This document shows positions 23,823 through 35,049 of a stretch of DNA of 64,000 nucleotides, in pieces. The stretch's first letter is position 1. Each line of letters opens with the position of its first letter. The notes below the pieces were generated by a model that was not told the origin of the DNA, made no database searches, and saw nothing but the letters and a program-made list of their open reading frames with translations. The position numbers were made by a program, and so were the translations under genes. This DNA comes from Oxytricha trifallax (lineage: Eukaryota > Ciliophora > Spirotrichea > Sporadotrichida > Oxytrichidae): NCBI GenBank assembly GCA_000711775.1, contig ARYC01001264.1, positions 35,116-99,115 of the forward strand. Direction: 5' to 3'.

Positions 23823-24055
23823 TGAAGGGATTTTTGGACTTTTAATATAGGGTCAACTTTGAGATAAAACATTACACTTAATTTCATAATTATCATGAGG
23901 AAAGCAGCCCAGTAAAAAGTCTCATAGGGCGATATCTGCGAATGCATAAACAGATGTTTCTATAGATATGTGGAGAAACCTGAGCACATGCTTGAAATGA
24001 ACATACATAAAAGACCTTTTATGCTGTTTAAGGAAAATTTAGGAGCTGAGAGGGT
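23823..24055 (-). pseudogene. N-terminal fragment of an EamA-like transporter
   Basis: Close copy of the first exon of transporter gene 2 (LLCMFISSMCSGFSTYLQKH and SPYETFYWAAFLMIIMKL). The match starts abruptly at the left (near 23,851 against 21,278), and no later transporter blocks follow to the left, so this is a truncated duplicate rather than a gene. Confidence 0.7.
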
Positions 24056-24578
24056 ATTTTATTATAGTGTTATTTGTTGTTGATTAGATTTCACTTCTTA
24101 GACACCAAGTTCTCAAAGCTGTTGACTATTTTGTTATAAGTCATAGATTTTATCGGATTGCAGCTAATCTTTTGGCAATAACTATTGGCCATCTATATGT
24201 TCTCTATTATGATTATCTTAGTTTTTAATATTTGTTTTTTTTATTGCTGATTGATGAAAAACAGCGTTTCCTTTTCTTCATCTTAACCTTTTTAATTCAT
24301 AATGTATTTGCCATTTTTTTTTAATTATTGTCTATTTATTATAATGATTTGCTTTTTTATTTTCGAATTAAATTTATAATCTACCTTACATTAATATCAT
24401 ACAATCAACTTAAAATACTTATTATTAAAATTATTACGTAATATATATATCCAGTTTCTTACTAAATATAATGGATTGTAAAATCTTTTACTAGATCAAT
24501 ATAATATATCCAAAGGCGTAGATTCCTTTGTTTTTTCTTGATTAAAAATTTAATTCTATTTTGATTATAATCCTTCAC

Positions 24579-26007
24579 TCATTTGATGATATTCATGCAT
24601 TTTAGTATTGCTATACTTAAATTACTTGAGACGATAATGACCCCACCTATGACCTAATTTACCTTCAAATGAGTCCCAAAAAACATTATGTCAACTAGGC
24701 AGTTCACAATGATTTAGATATACAGAATAGGGGCTAATCTGCCTGCTTTCTCGTACTTATAAGCCCAGGTTTGAAATAAAAGCACGATATACATTAACAC
24801 AGTTATTATCAAAAGCATTATCACCTCGTAAACCTATTAAAATTAGTGAAATTTGAATTGATATTTCTCTCTTACGATTATAAATTTATTAAAATTAATT
24901 TTTTAGGACTTAAGTTTAAAAGGTGTAAGAAATTAGCGTGTTTGCATCTTCCATAACGTTAACTTTGAACGCAATCATTATTGGAGCCATGAGTATATTG
25001 AAGAAGGAAAAAGAGAGTGTTGGGAATAAATAATGGGCTTTCCCAGCTAATTTTCTGACACTAAATCCAACTATACCTCCAAATAAACTTATTGATAAAT
25101 AAAAGGACACTTAATTGATAAAATGTATGAAAGAGTTAGTAAATCTAAAATTTAATTAATGATTTTATTTTTTTATAAGTTTAGTGAACCTAATAGAGCA
25201 AAGAATGTGCCAAGAGCATCAGTAAAATTATAAATTAAATCGATTATTTATTTTAGATTAAAGTTATTTTTGTAGATCATAAATTCATTATAAAGTTTAG
25301 CAGCATCTACAGACTTGGATTAGGCCTAGAAAGGATTTTGAATAAGCAGTATTCCGCAGAAAGCCATAAAACAAGCTGCCCAATCGAAATATGTAAGCTT
25401 CTCTTTCAGCAAAAATTTGCCTAGTAACGCTATAACTATTGGGTTAGTCCAGAAGAGTAAACAATTTTACATAAAATATAGGGTAATTTAATTCAAATTT
25501 TACATTAAATTTCATAAAATAATACAAGTTTACTGAAGCTTTTGACATAGAAATCATAGTCATGGAAATATTATAAGCGATGTTTGCACAAACTCCCACT
25601 GTCCCACGAATAAGTAATGTCCATCTTATACTGTTATTTTATATATTGCTTTGCAAATTTAAATTTCATGTGAAAAATAATCAATTCATTCAATATAAAA
25701 ATTATTATCACCATTGAAAGTCTTGGGCACACTAAGGAAGTCAAGCTTGAGGTACTTAAAAGTCAAAATTACTAAAATAGTCAGTGCAATTCCATACCAG
25801 TAAGCCATTTCAAACGGATGGATCTTAATCAATTTATTTATTCTATAAATAATATAATCACTTTGAAACAAACTTCAAAAATATGATATGTTTATAAGTT
25901 GGTAAAATCTTGGAATTAGAGAGCAGTAATTTTTAAGCAATAGTCAAGCCAGAGCATGTTAGAGATGAGCATGTCATAAAGAATATACCTTTTACTCTAT
26001 TTTTCAT
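24579..26007 (-). CDS. EamA-like drug/metabolite transporter, gene 3
   Basis: Third complete-looking member of the array. Blocks in order from the ATG at 26007: MKNRVKGIFFMTCSSLTCSG; IKIHPFEMAYWYGIALTILV; WTLLIRGTVGVCANIAYNIS; FWTNPIVIALLGKFLLKEKL; YFDWAACFMAFCGILLIQNP; SFYLSISLFGGIVGF; LAGKAHYLFPTLSFSFFN; AGRLAPILYIQIIVNCLVDI; VIGGVIIVSSNLSIAILKC; TGA at 24579. The order and lengths match genes 1 and 2. Gaps between blocks are short AT-rich introns or IESs, boundaries not fixed. No transposon inside. Transport substrate unknown. Confidence 0.82.
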
Positions 26008-28066
26008 TGCTTATTACTTTAAAAAAATTAATATGAGTATCTGTCAAAATTATTTAATTTCTTTTTAAATATATAAATATTTTACTTTTAATATAAATAA
26101 TATCTCTTTTCTGCAGGTGTCAAATAAATCTGGTCATTTTGTTACTATTCCTGTATTTTTACTAATTTTAGGTGCACTACAATAATATTGAAATAATATG
26201 AATCAATAAATTTAAATATATTATTCAGTGAAAGAAATTTCACTTTAGATGGATTTTTGAAACTATTTATTTAAATGACTTTGTAAGAAATATAATTGAT
26301 ATTTTATTCATTAATTTTAAATTGTCTCTATTAATTAATTTATATATCTTTTCCTATTTAATAAAAAATAATAAAAATATCTAGATTAATTTTGCTCCCA
26401 AATTTCTATTAATCTTCATCAATATTTTAATTTTGATATATTTGTCGCTAATATCCATTAACATTATTAGTTTTATCAAATATTAATTGTTACTTTTCTT
26501 CTTGTATATCTTAGGATTCTGCTATTAGTCGATTATTAATATCATATAAATTACATTATTTTATAATACTTTTATAATCTATTTAATTATAATAAATAAA
26601 AGCATATATATATTAATTATAAATGTTTCGATTTTTGAGAAGTAATTTTGACTCATTTTATTGTAAGTAATCTTCATTTTACATCATTTATAAATTTAAC
26701 TAGTATTATATCAAAATATATTCATATTTTCTTAGACGATTAATGTTATAATAAACATATAATTTTGTAAAAATTTGATTTTTAATTATAATGAATTAGA
26801 AAATAAAGCAAAAATAAAATTAAGGAACACATGTTAATGACTTTTAAATTTGCTATAATTTTAAATTAATATAAAAATAAATTCATGCAATATACTATAT
26901 TAATTAAAAACATTTAAAAATATTAATGAAAGAGATTTCTTGAAAAATACTAAAATGTTTATAATTTTATAAAAGAATATATTAACATAGTCGAATATTT
27001 ATTATGGAGAAAAAAAAAACAAGTAAATAAAAAATTGCAAGTTTAGACAGGGAAAAGTGTGGTATTGGATAATTTTGAAAAACTCAAAAAATGGACAAAA
27101 TGAACCCCAAATAATTTATGAAAGTGACTATATACCTGGTGTTCCGGTGTCACACTATTGTTCAGGAGCCCAAATTTAGTGGTTTTACTTAATTTCAGGT
27201 CATCACATGAATTTCCTTGACCCTCTTTTGAGGCCCTCAAAAACCCAAAAATGAAGAGTAAAGGATTATAAGGATATTGGTGAAAAAAGCTTTTTTCTTA
27301 TCTCATTCCGCTCATTGAAAAAATATCCATTCTGATTCGATATTCTTGTTAAACGAGACATAAATGCCAGAATCGATATTTTCGAGTGTTTCTAGGAAGA
27401 ATGAATTGCAAAGTTTTTTTATGCTGGGGAAAGGTTATATTTTATAATTTTGTTTTTATATTTTTCTCATTAATTCTTCAAATAATATCTTTTTTTATTA
27501 ATTTATACATCCTAACATTTTTTTTCTTATCTATCATTCTATTTTTTATAACTATAGCTATTATCTTTTTTTATTTTGTTTATGAAATAAATTTATTTTT
27601 TCCATAATGTAGGAAAGTTTAGTTTCTAAAGCTACAATATAAAATTTTAAATTATAATCAATTTTTACACTCAATTTTTTATATTTCTTTATAATTGTTT
27701 TTCGAAAACATAGATAAATTATTATCATTCTTCTTCTTTATGTTTGTAATGAAATCAAGAAGTGATTAGAAGTTATTAAAATAAAATTTTAATATTATAA
27801 AAATTTATGAGAAAATCTATTGTGCAACATGAGCTTGACTATTGATGATTGAAATTCTAATAATTCATTAACATTTAATTTCATTTAATTGATTATAGCT
27901 ATTCATATTTTTGTTAATATTTGTATATAATTTTATTAAGGAATGAATAAATTTTAATAATTTTGTATTATATTAATATTAATTCCATGGTATGATTTAA
28001 ATATTTATATTTAATATCGATTAATCAAATTAAATTTAAATTTATTGACAATAACTATCCAATACT
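26008..28066. other. AT-rich intergenic DNA with one GC-richer island
   Basis: Nearly all of this stretch is extremely AT-rich with no gene. The exception is about 27,030-27,410, where composition shifts and a minus-strand frame opens (MRASKEGQGNSCDDLKLSKT). I do not recognise that sequence. It may be a dispersed repeat or an isolated coding segment. Confidence 0.45.
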
Positions 28067-30439
28067 TCACTAATCCTTCTTATTATTTTCGTATTCATTA
28101 ATTATTTCTTCTCTGAATTCTTCTTTTAATATTTATCTCATTTTACCTTCAATTACTAAAATTTATTCATAGCCTTACTTTTTACTAATTTTAACATCTT
28201 TACTTATTTGCTCAATATTTTTTATTTATTTATTAAATAACTATCTAATAAAATATAGTATATATTCTCTAAATAATTAGAATGGAATCGAATAATATAA
28301 ATAAAATTGCTTTTACTGCATTTCATTGACAAATCTCAAAATACTAAACTAACTTAGACTCATCTCACAAGCCGAATTTAAGGTTTTACATTGTTTATTG
28401 CTAATCTATTTTTAATCAGATTGTAATTGCTTTGTAATAAACAATTTTACAGCGCTTTAAATCACAATAATCTCTTAATTAAAGCCTTTTTATCCAAATC
28501 TATTCTAAGCCTTATAATTCTCTGAATTTATAAAGTTTTAAATCGAAAGAATTGAGATTTATTTAAGGAAATCAACAAAGTTATAAGCATCTCTTTAACC
28601 ATCACAAGTTAATTGCTAGTTTATTTATTCTTATTCAAAGTTTAGAGAGCTCAAAAGATTTATAAGTTCTGAAACTTTTAAAAAAAGACTTTGAACTTTC
28701 TAATTTTAATTATGAATTAAGCTATTTTGTTTGAATAAATCACTCAGATTGTCAAAAGCTTATGAATCTATATCCCTTATTAAGTCTTCTAAGTCCAAAT
28801 TATTTATTAGATCTAAATATGTCTGTAATACTTGACAATTTTGATTCTAGTTTTTAGTGCTTTGTAATTTTATATTCTATGATTTAGGAGATAAGCTTTA
28901 TTTTATAAGTCTATATTAATTCTATGCTTTTTCATTTTATGATAGTTCAATTTCCTGCTTATTTTGAGAAGTATTAGAAATTACAGTATTTTAAGCCATT
29001 TTTTGCTTTTATTTACCTATCAATTTGTACTAAAACGAATTAAGCATATTCATGCTTTTGTTTTTCTAATGATTTGTCGCATTTTAGATCTTGTCAGATG
29101 TGAATTTTTTATTATCAAATGATTGATGTTATGACAGTATATTTTAATGAGCTGATGCATTATTTAGCATAGTTCCTGAAGTATTTACTTTTAGATTTCC
29201 TGCTGATGCATGGTGAGAATTAATCAAGTCTCTAGATGTTGACCTTACTAGGTATCTAGTAAAACATAAAAAAACTTGATTAATTTAAAAATATTATGGA
29301 TATGGTATAGCTCGCTTCTTGAGATTCTAAGTTTCCTTTTTATGGGCTAAAGATAGAGGCTTGCTATTTATCGATGTGAATTTTGAGAAGAGTGGATTTT
29401 TGTAATCGTTATCTCTACCTCCCACACTTCTTACTGACCCTATAGATGGATTTCTACTTTAATTTTGGTTTTATAAATCAGAAACCATAAAATCTTTACA
29501 ATTCTTAACTTTTGAGTCAATATTTCTAGTTGTTTAAGGAAGTTTAATCATAGATTTTGACTCATGTACAGTATTCTATTGTTCTTTTCTTTGATTCAAG
29601 CCTAGTCTTCTCGATTGCTATTCATTAGATCTTAATATTTAAGTAGAAGCCAGTGATTTAGTTTTAAGTTACAAACTTAACTTTGATGGTATTTTTTACA
29701 GTCTATCGTTGATGCTATTTTAAGGTGACTTACTAATATCAAGATCTTTTTAGTTTCCCTGTATAATACTCTATGAAGAAAGCTTACTTTCCATGACTTT
29801 TAATTTCCCTTACTATTTAATCTATATGGGATCTAGAGTCTATCTCGAATCATTTGATAGTTATGCTAATTGACTCTAAAACTGGTAATTTGTGCTCTAA
29901 TTATTGTTCAATGACTTCTCGCTTGAAACCTCATTAAAAATAAATATAAAAGAGGACAAGACAATTGTTTTGGTTTCTGGTCGAAAGATTGTTTCTCATC
30001 TTTGGAACAAAAGACTATGGTTCAATTCTTATCATACTTTAAACTGAATGATGCTACTTTTGCTCATTAGGAATTGGTTTAGTCCCAAGTAATGTCTAGA
30101 TTTGGTTCTTCATGCTTTTTTATTATGGAGGCTTTTAATAATCACTATTCTATGATTTTTCCTGGCTGACTTAATTTTCTACTATAAGTGGGCATAGTTA
30201 ATTTTCTTTGTCAGAGCTTATATCAATAATTTTAGACTTCGCTATACTTTGATTGGATTAGTTACTATTAGAGCTTATACAGTTATTTTACTATTAATTG
30301 TAAGTGTGTTTCTACAATCCTTGTTTCTATATAGATTATTATAATACATGAGTGGAAATTATTACAAAATTTAATAAAGCTTGGAACGATCCAAGTTATT
30401 TTGCACTTGCGATATTAAGCTTCTACTAAAATGATTCAT
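28067..30439 (-). CDS. Q/N-rich hypothetical protein
   Basis: Visible only with TAA/TAG as Gln. From TGA at 28067 a single frame stays free of TGA for about 1.9 kb upstream. It encodes a Gln/Asn/Ser/Lys-rich protein with helical stretches (LQTYLDLINNLDLEDLIRDI, LFREYILYFIRQLFNKQI) and a charged C-terminus (LKEEFREEIINEYENNKKDQ). The N-terminal part continues in another frame to about 30,439 (MNHFSRSLISQVQNNLDRSK), so at least one or two introns or IESs lie between 29,940 and 30,400. No known domain recognised. The exact start is uncertain. Confidence 0.6.
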
Positions 30440-30760
30440 CGTTTGTTTTGCTTTTATTAGATTGGATGATCAATTCTGCATGAGGATGAATTTTTTTGTC
30501 TTAAATTTCTAAATAATTCAACGAAAAGACATTAATTTACCATCTAAAGATATGAACTTCTCAAAAGCACAATAATTAAAAAAAACTTTTCAAGCTTAAA
30601 TTGAAAAAGAATTGGTGAGTGATATAACTTTTTGAATAAGTATAGAGTATTTAAATTCTCTTTAACAAAGAATGAAATACAAGTATTGAGGCCTGACTTC
30701 AACATGTGAGTGATCTCAAATTTCAAAATTTTACTATCAAATGAGATCTCAGAGATTTCT

Positions 30761-33700
30761 TCATTCGTTGAATCTATCTCCTCCTCTGAAGCTGCCTCTG
30801 TCACCTCCACGGAAACCACCTCTGTCGCCTCCTCTGAAGCCACCTCTGTCGCCTCCTCTATAGCCACCTCTGTCGCCACCTCTGAAACCACCTCTGTCGC
30901 CTCTGAAGCCGCCTCTGTCACCTCCACGGAATCCACCTCTTTCACCATTGAAGTCTTCTCTGTCGCCACCGTTGAAGCCACCTCTGCCTCTTCCTCTGTA
31001 TGGTCTTTCACCAGGGGCACCTTCTTCTCTGTTGTAGCCACCTCTTCCTCTGAATGGTCTTTCACCGGCACCGAACTCACCACCTCTACCTCTGAATGGT
31101 CTATCTCCACCAAAGTCACCTCTGCCTCTTCCTCTCAAAGGTCTATCAATTGGAGCACCTTCGAAGTCGTTTCTTTCTCTCATTGGCTTTGGCTCGAATC
31201 TTTCTTCTCTGATTTCTCTTTGGGGTCTATCGTAAGTTCTAACTTGGTTTTATTATGGACCATCATAGTTATCATTGAATATAATCCCTAAATTATTCAG
31301 CAAACTTATTCAAAAATTTTCATATTTGTATTTATTTTAAATTAAAAATACAGGGATTAAAGTTTGAATGTTATTCTTACAAATAATGCAATAAAATGAC
31401 TCTTTTTAAAATGAAATATAAAAAGTACCAAATTATTTACTTAATATCTTCTATCCATTTTATAAAATGGAAAATTGTATGTTTTGCTTTGGAATAGGCA
31501 TAAAAATAGCATAATCAACAATTTACTCACCTTCTCACTACCTTTTTATTCTGTCAAGATTATAATCTCAATTCCGACTGATGTACTAATCACTTTTAGA
31601 GTCCTACTTTCTAAATTCATATTGCTATATCCCAGATTTAAATCATGATGTCATTTATAGGAAGTAATCAAGAACGTCTTAAGGTTTCCAACCCAAAACC
31701 CCTTTTTCTAATTATTTAATAAAATCTAAAGTAATCATCTTTAAATTGATATTAGTGATGAAGAAACTTCAAATATCTCGCAATATATCTTAATAATGAA
31801 GCTATAAAGATAAAAAAATAAACTTAAATAAACGATTTTATTTAAAAATTTAAATTTAATTTATTATTAGAAACTGCACCCATTTAACTTGGCATAGATA
31901 TTAATAATTATGTTTCACCAATTATTACAGTTGCATATTTATAAACACCTTTTATAAAATATACACTAAATTACAATTCCTTTTCCATCTATTTTTTAAG
32001 AATTTTATCTAATAGATTACTTCTCAATCAGACGTTAAATATGTTTTGAAGAAATATTTTTACATAATATTGTTATTTTATTTAAAATTATTCACATAAT
32101 TACTAATATACATAATTCATTCTTTAATTTAATATTAAAATTAATATTTATAATAACATATATTTATTTTTTTGCAAATAAAATTAAAATTATTATAATT
32201 AAATTATTAGTAAAAAAAAGAAATTTTATTAGAATTTTAAATGTTTTAAGCTGATGTTTTTTTGTTTGTTTTAAGTATTAAGATTATAATTTATATCGGA
32301 TATGAAATTAATTTATTAATAATTTATTATTAAGTTAATAGAATGAGCATTTATATAAAATTGAGTAAGGAAATTCTAGATTTGATTCTTTATTAATTAA
32401 TCAATTGAAAAAAACAGAATATACAAATGAGTATTTGTTTTTCATGATATTTATCAAAGATTTTAGAAAATTATAAGAATTTTATTTAATTTAATCAATC
32501 ATTATTATAAAAGATTTAACTCGAAAAATCCATAAGTCAATAATTGGCATATTGGATTAATAAGAAATTTTCTTGTAAATTAATAAATGTTTATTAAATT
32601 TATTCGTCATATTTTTGCATAAGTAAAGTTAAGAATAATAGTGACTTTTGAATTAAAAACCATAAAGTTATTAATAAAAGACTTCTTTGAATATGTTTTA
32701 AGGTTTAGAATGGTCTTCTTTGTGGTCTTCTGTCTTCTTCATATTCTCTATCATAATCTTGATTGAATCTGCCACCTTGGTTGAATCTTCCACCTCTTTG
32801 GGGACCATTGTATCCACCTCTGAAGTTATCGTCGTGAACTCTTTCATTGAAGCCACCTCTTGGAGCACCGCCTCTACCTCTGTTAGGTCTATCACCACCT
32901 TGTCTTTGGGGTTGACCACCGAAATCAATATCGTCTCTGCCACCTCTTCTTGGTCTCACTTCCATATCGTCTCTTGAACCACCTCTTCTTTGTTGTTGTG
33001 GTCTTCTGTTTTCGTCGCGATAATCACGGTTGTCAAAAGCAAAAATTAAAACAAGAAGTTATGATGTCTCTTCTATCTCTGTCAGCTCTGAATTCACCTC
33101 TCTCTCTGAAGGCTCCTCCTCTGTTACCTCTGAAGCCGCCTCTGTTTTCGCCTCTTGGTTGATTCTCTCTTCTTGGTTGAACTTGTTGCTCGTCAGAGTC
33201 GTTGTATCTGACTGGTCTTGCAGGTCTTCTACCACCTCTCTCTGGTCTGTCACCTCTTGGACCACCTTGAATAGGATTTAATATCATGTATTTCAAATTT
33301 CACAAAAGGTTTTTTTTAAACAATATATTATTTTAATAATCCCTTGCTTGACTTGTCTATCACCACCCTTGGCGTCTTCTCTTGGTTTGAATTCCTCCTT
33401 TGGAGTTGGAGCTTAGTAACCAATGTGTTCAGTATCGACTGGAGTCTTTGACAAAACACAGTTCTATTAAAAAGTAAAATTTAGAATGATAAATTTAGTT
33501 CAAGCATGTGACTCTTCTTCTTTGCTCAATCTTTTCAAGGCCTTCGACGATTGGCTCGAATTCGTCTACGATCTCAGTGCTTTAAATTCTTATCTTTAAA
33601 ATATTTAATTTTTTCCCTTTCATTCCCCCCAAAACACCTATACATCCAATCATTAATAAAAACTCTTAAGTGCTTGTGATGTTGTTGAGTTGATGGAGAT

Positions 33701-33911
33701 CGCCAACTCTTCTTTTAACCAATTCAATCAAGATTAGCGCCTTTACGATGGCGTTTCCAGTTCCACGGATTTCAATGGATTCCATTTCTCTCTTGTTGAA
33801 AGCGCTCAAAGCGTAACCGAGGTACTTCTTGATTTGACCTTTGGCTGTCACTCTGATTTCGTTGTCGTTAGTCTTAGTAGTCTCCTTTTGGACTTTCTTG
33901 TATCCTTGCAT
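30761..33911 (-). CDS. Alba-domain protein with RGG-box tail
   Basis: RNA-binding protein of about 492 residues. N-terminus: Alba fold with EIRVTAKGQIKKYLGYALSA and IEIRGTGNAIVKALILIELV, about residues 15-110. It continues VDEFEPIVEGLEKIEQRRRV and DTEHIGYQAPTPKEEF, typical of the Alba/Rpp25 side. The C-terminal two thirds is Arg/Gly-rich with many FRGGDRGG repeats and ends RFNE before TGA. Such proteins bind RNA in translation control or as RNase P/MRP-like subunits; which applies here is unknown. Five IESs sum to 1672 bp; removal leaves 1479 nt, divisible by three. The repeats also open long frames on other strands, which are not genes. Confidence 0.93.
31277..32707. other. 1431-bp IES in Alba-RGG gene, pointer GAAT
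   Basis: GAAT at 31277-31280 and 32708-32711. The interior is very AT-rich, in sharp contrast to the GC-rich RGG coding on both sides. Removal joins DRRPQRRPF to NDNYDGPQQNQ in frame. I saw no ORF inside. Confidence 0.8.
33031..33064. other. 34-bp IES, pointer TGTC
   Basis: TGTC at 33031-33034 and 33065-33068. Removal gives RADRDRRDNRDYRDENRR. No GT-AG pair on the coding strand can make this join, so it is not an intron. Confidence 0.88.
33265..33341. other. 77-bp IES, pointer CCTTG
   Basis: CCTTG at 33265-33269 and 33342-33346. Removal joins GGDRQVKQG to GPRGDRPERGG in frame. Confidence 0.82.
33461..33497. other. 37-bp IES, pointer GTTC
   Basis: GTTC at 33461-33464 and 33498-33501. Removal gives RRRVTCLNCVLSKTPVD. 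Confidence 0.8.
33576..33668. other. 93-bp IES, 7-bp pointer AGTGCTT
   Basis: AGTGCTT at 33576-33582 and 33669-33675. Removal joins HQLNNITS to TEIVDEFEPIVEG within the Alba domain. Confidence 0.88.
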
Positions 33912-34238
33912 CTTTGTTTTTGGTTGTGTTTTTTAAAAATATTAAAGAGGTGTAAATTCTATGAAATGATATAATCTCAAAATTTTACAGTAATTAATAT
34001 CTTTATTGATAAAAATTTACATTAAAATAAAATTAGGTAGATATATAGTAAATTTTCTTTATCATTTTTCTAAATGAGTTAAGATTTTCCTCTCTGAATA
34101 TTGTATTTAATATATATCTTTTCAAATTCAAATCTATTTAAACTTCTAGACTCCCTGACTAAAATTCATAATTCTAAATTTATTGCTTCTCTCACTTTTA
34201 CTAATCCCTTGTTTCAAAGATATTCCTGCTATATTATT

Positions 34239-34649
34239 GTAGGAATACATTCGAATATGGGAAATTATAAATAAATAAATCAAAATTAAATCAAATTTAT
34301 GACAGTTAAAGTTGTCCAATTTAAACGAACTTGAACTCATTCGATAGAGAATTAAAAATTAACTGGACTTTTATATTGGCGGTACTATTTTATCTCATCC
34401 TTGGAGCGAGATAACTTGAGTTTAATTAAACGCATCTAAATTCATTAAATTATACCCTCTAATTAAAGTCGAGTTATCTCGCTCTAGGGATGCAATATAA
34501 TAGTACCGCCAATAACAAAGTCCAGTTAATTTTTAATTCTCTATCGAATGAGTTCAAGTTCGTTTAAATTGGACAACTTTAACTGCCACTAATTTGATTT
34601 AATTTTGATTTATTTAATTATAATTTCCCATTTTCGAATGTATTCCTAC
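34239..34649. mobile_element. short foldback element
   Basis: Inverted arms of roughly 190-200 bp, beginning GTAGGAATACATTCGAA and ending in its near reverse complement, around a small central spacer near 34,430-34,455. The arms are about 95% alike by eye. A TA lies next to each terminus (gTAggaata ... tattccTActa), compatible with a Tc1/mariner-type target duplication, but no longer duplication is clear. No coding capacity. Confidence 0.75.
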
Positions 34650-35049
34650 TATAATAAAAAAACCAATATATTTCTTAAAATCTACAATGAATAAAGAATT
34701 AATTTATTTAAAAGAAAATGAGTTAAACACAATCAAACACTGATTTTGCAGTTTCACAAAATTAGCAATATAATAGCGATGCCTTAATCTCTAACTAAAA
34801 CCCTTAATAAATTCAAGAAACTTAAAATAAACAATAAAAGCAATAGAAAGCAACATTTCGAATAAAAGATAAATTTCCTTTAAAAATACCAATTTAGAAT
34901 AAATCAAGTCAACCTTAATTGACTGATATCTATATAAAATATAATTTGTCTTAATTTTAATGATTTCATTGAAGTCTTTTTATGTAATTTATAATGGAAA
35001 AAATAAATATATTTAGATTTGTATCTAATCATCAGCATTGTCAAATAAT
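34650..35049. other. intergenic AT-rich DNA
   Basis: Between the foldback element and the next ATG. No gene recognised. Confidence 0.4.

Noticed and set aside
30544-31291. Long overlapping ORFs on both strands in the RGG region (Glu/Val/Ser/Thr-rich products)
   Set aside because: They are frame and strand shadows of the GC-biased RGG repeats; only the RGG frame joins to the Alba domain through IESs and ends at TGA.
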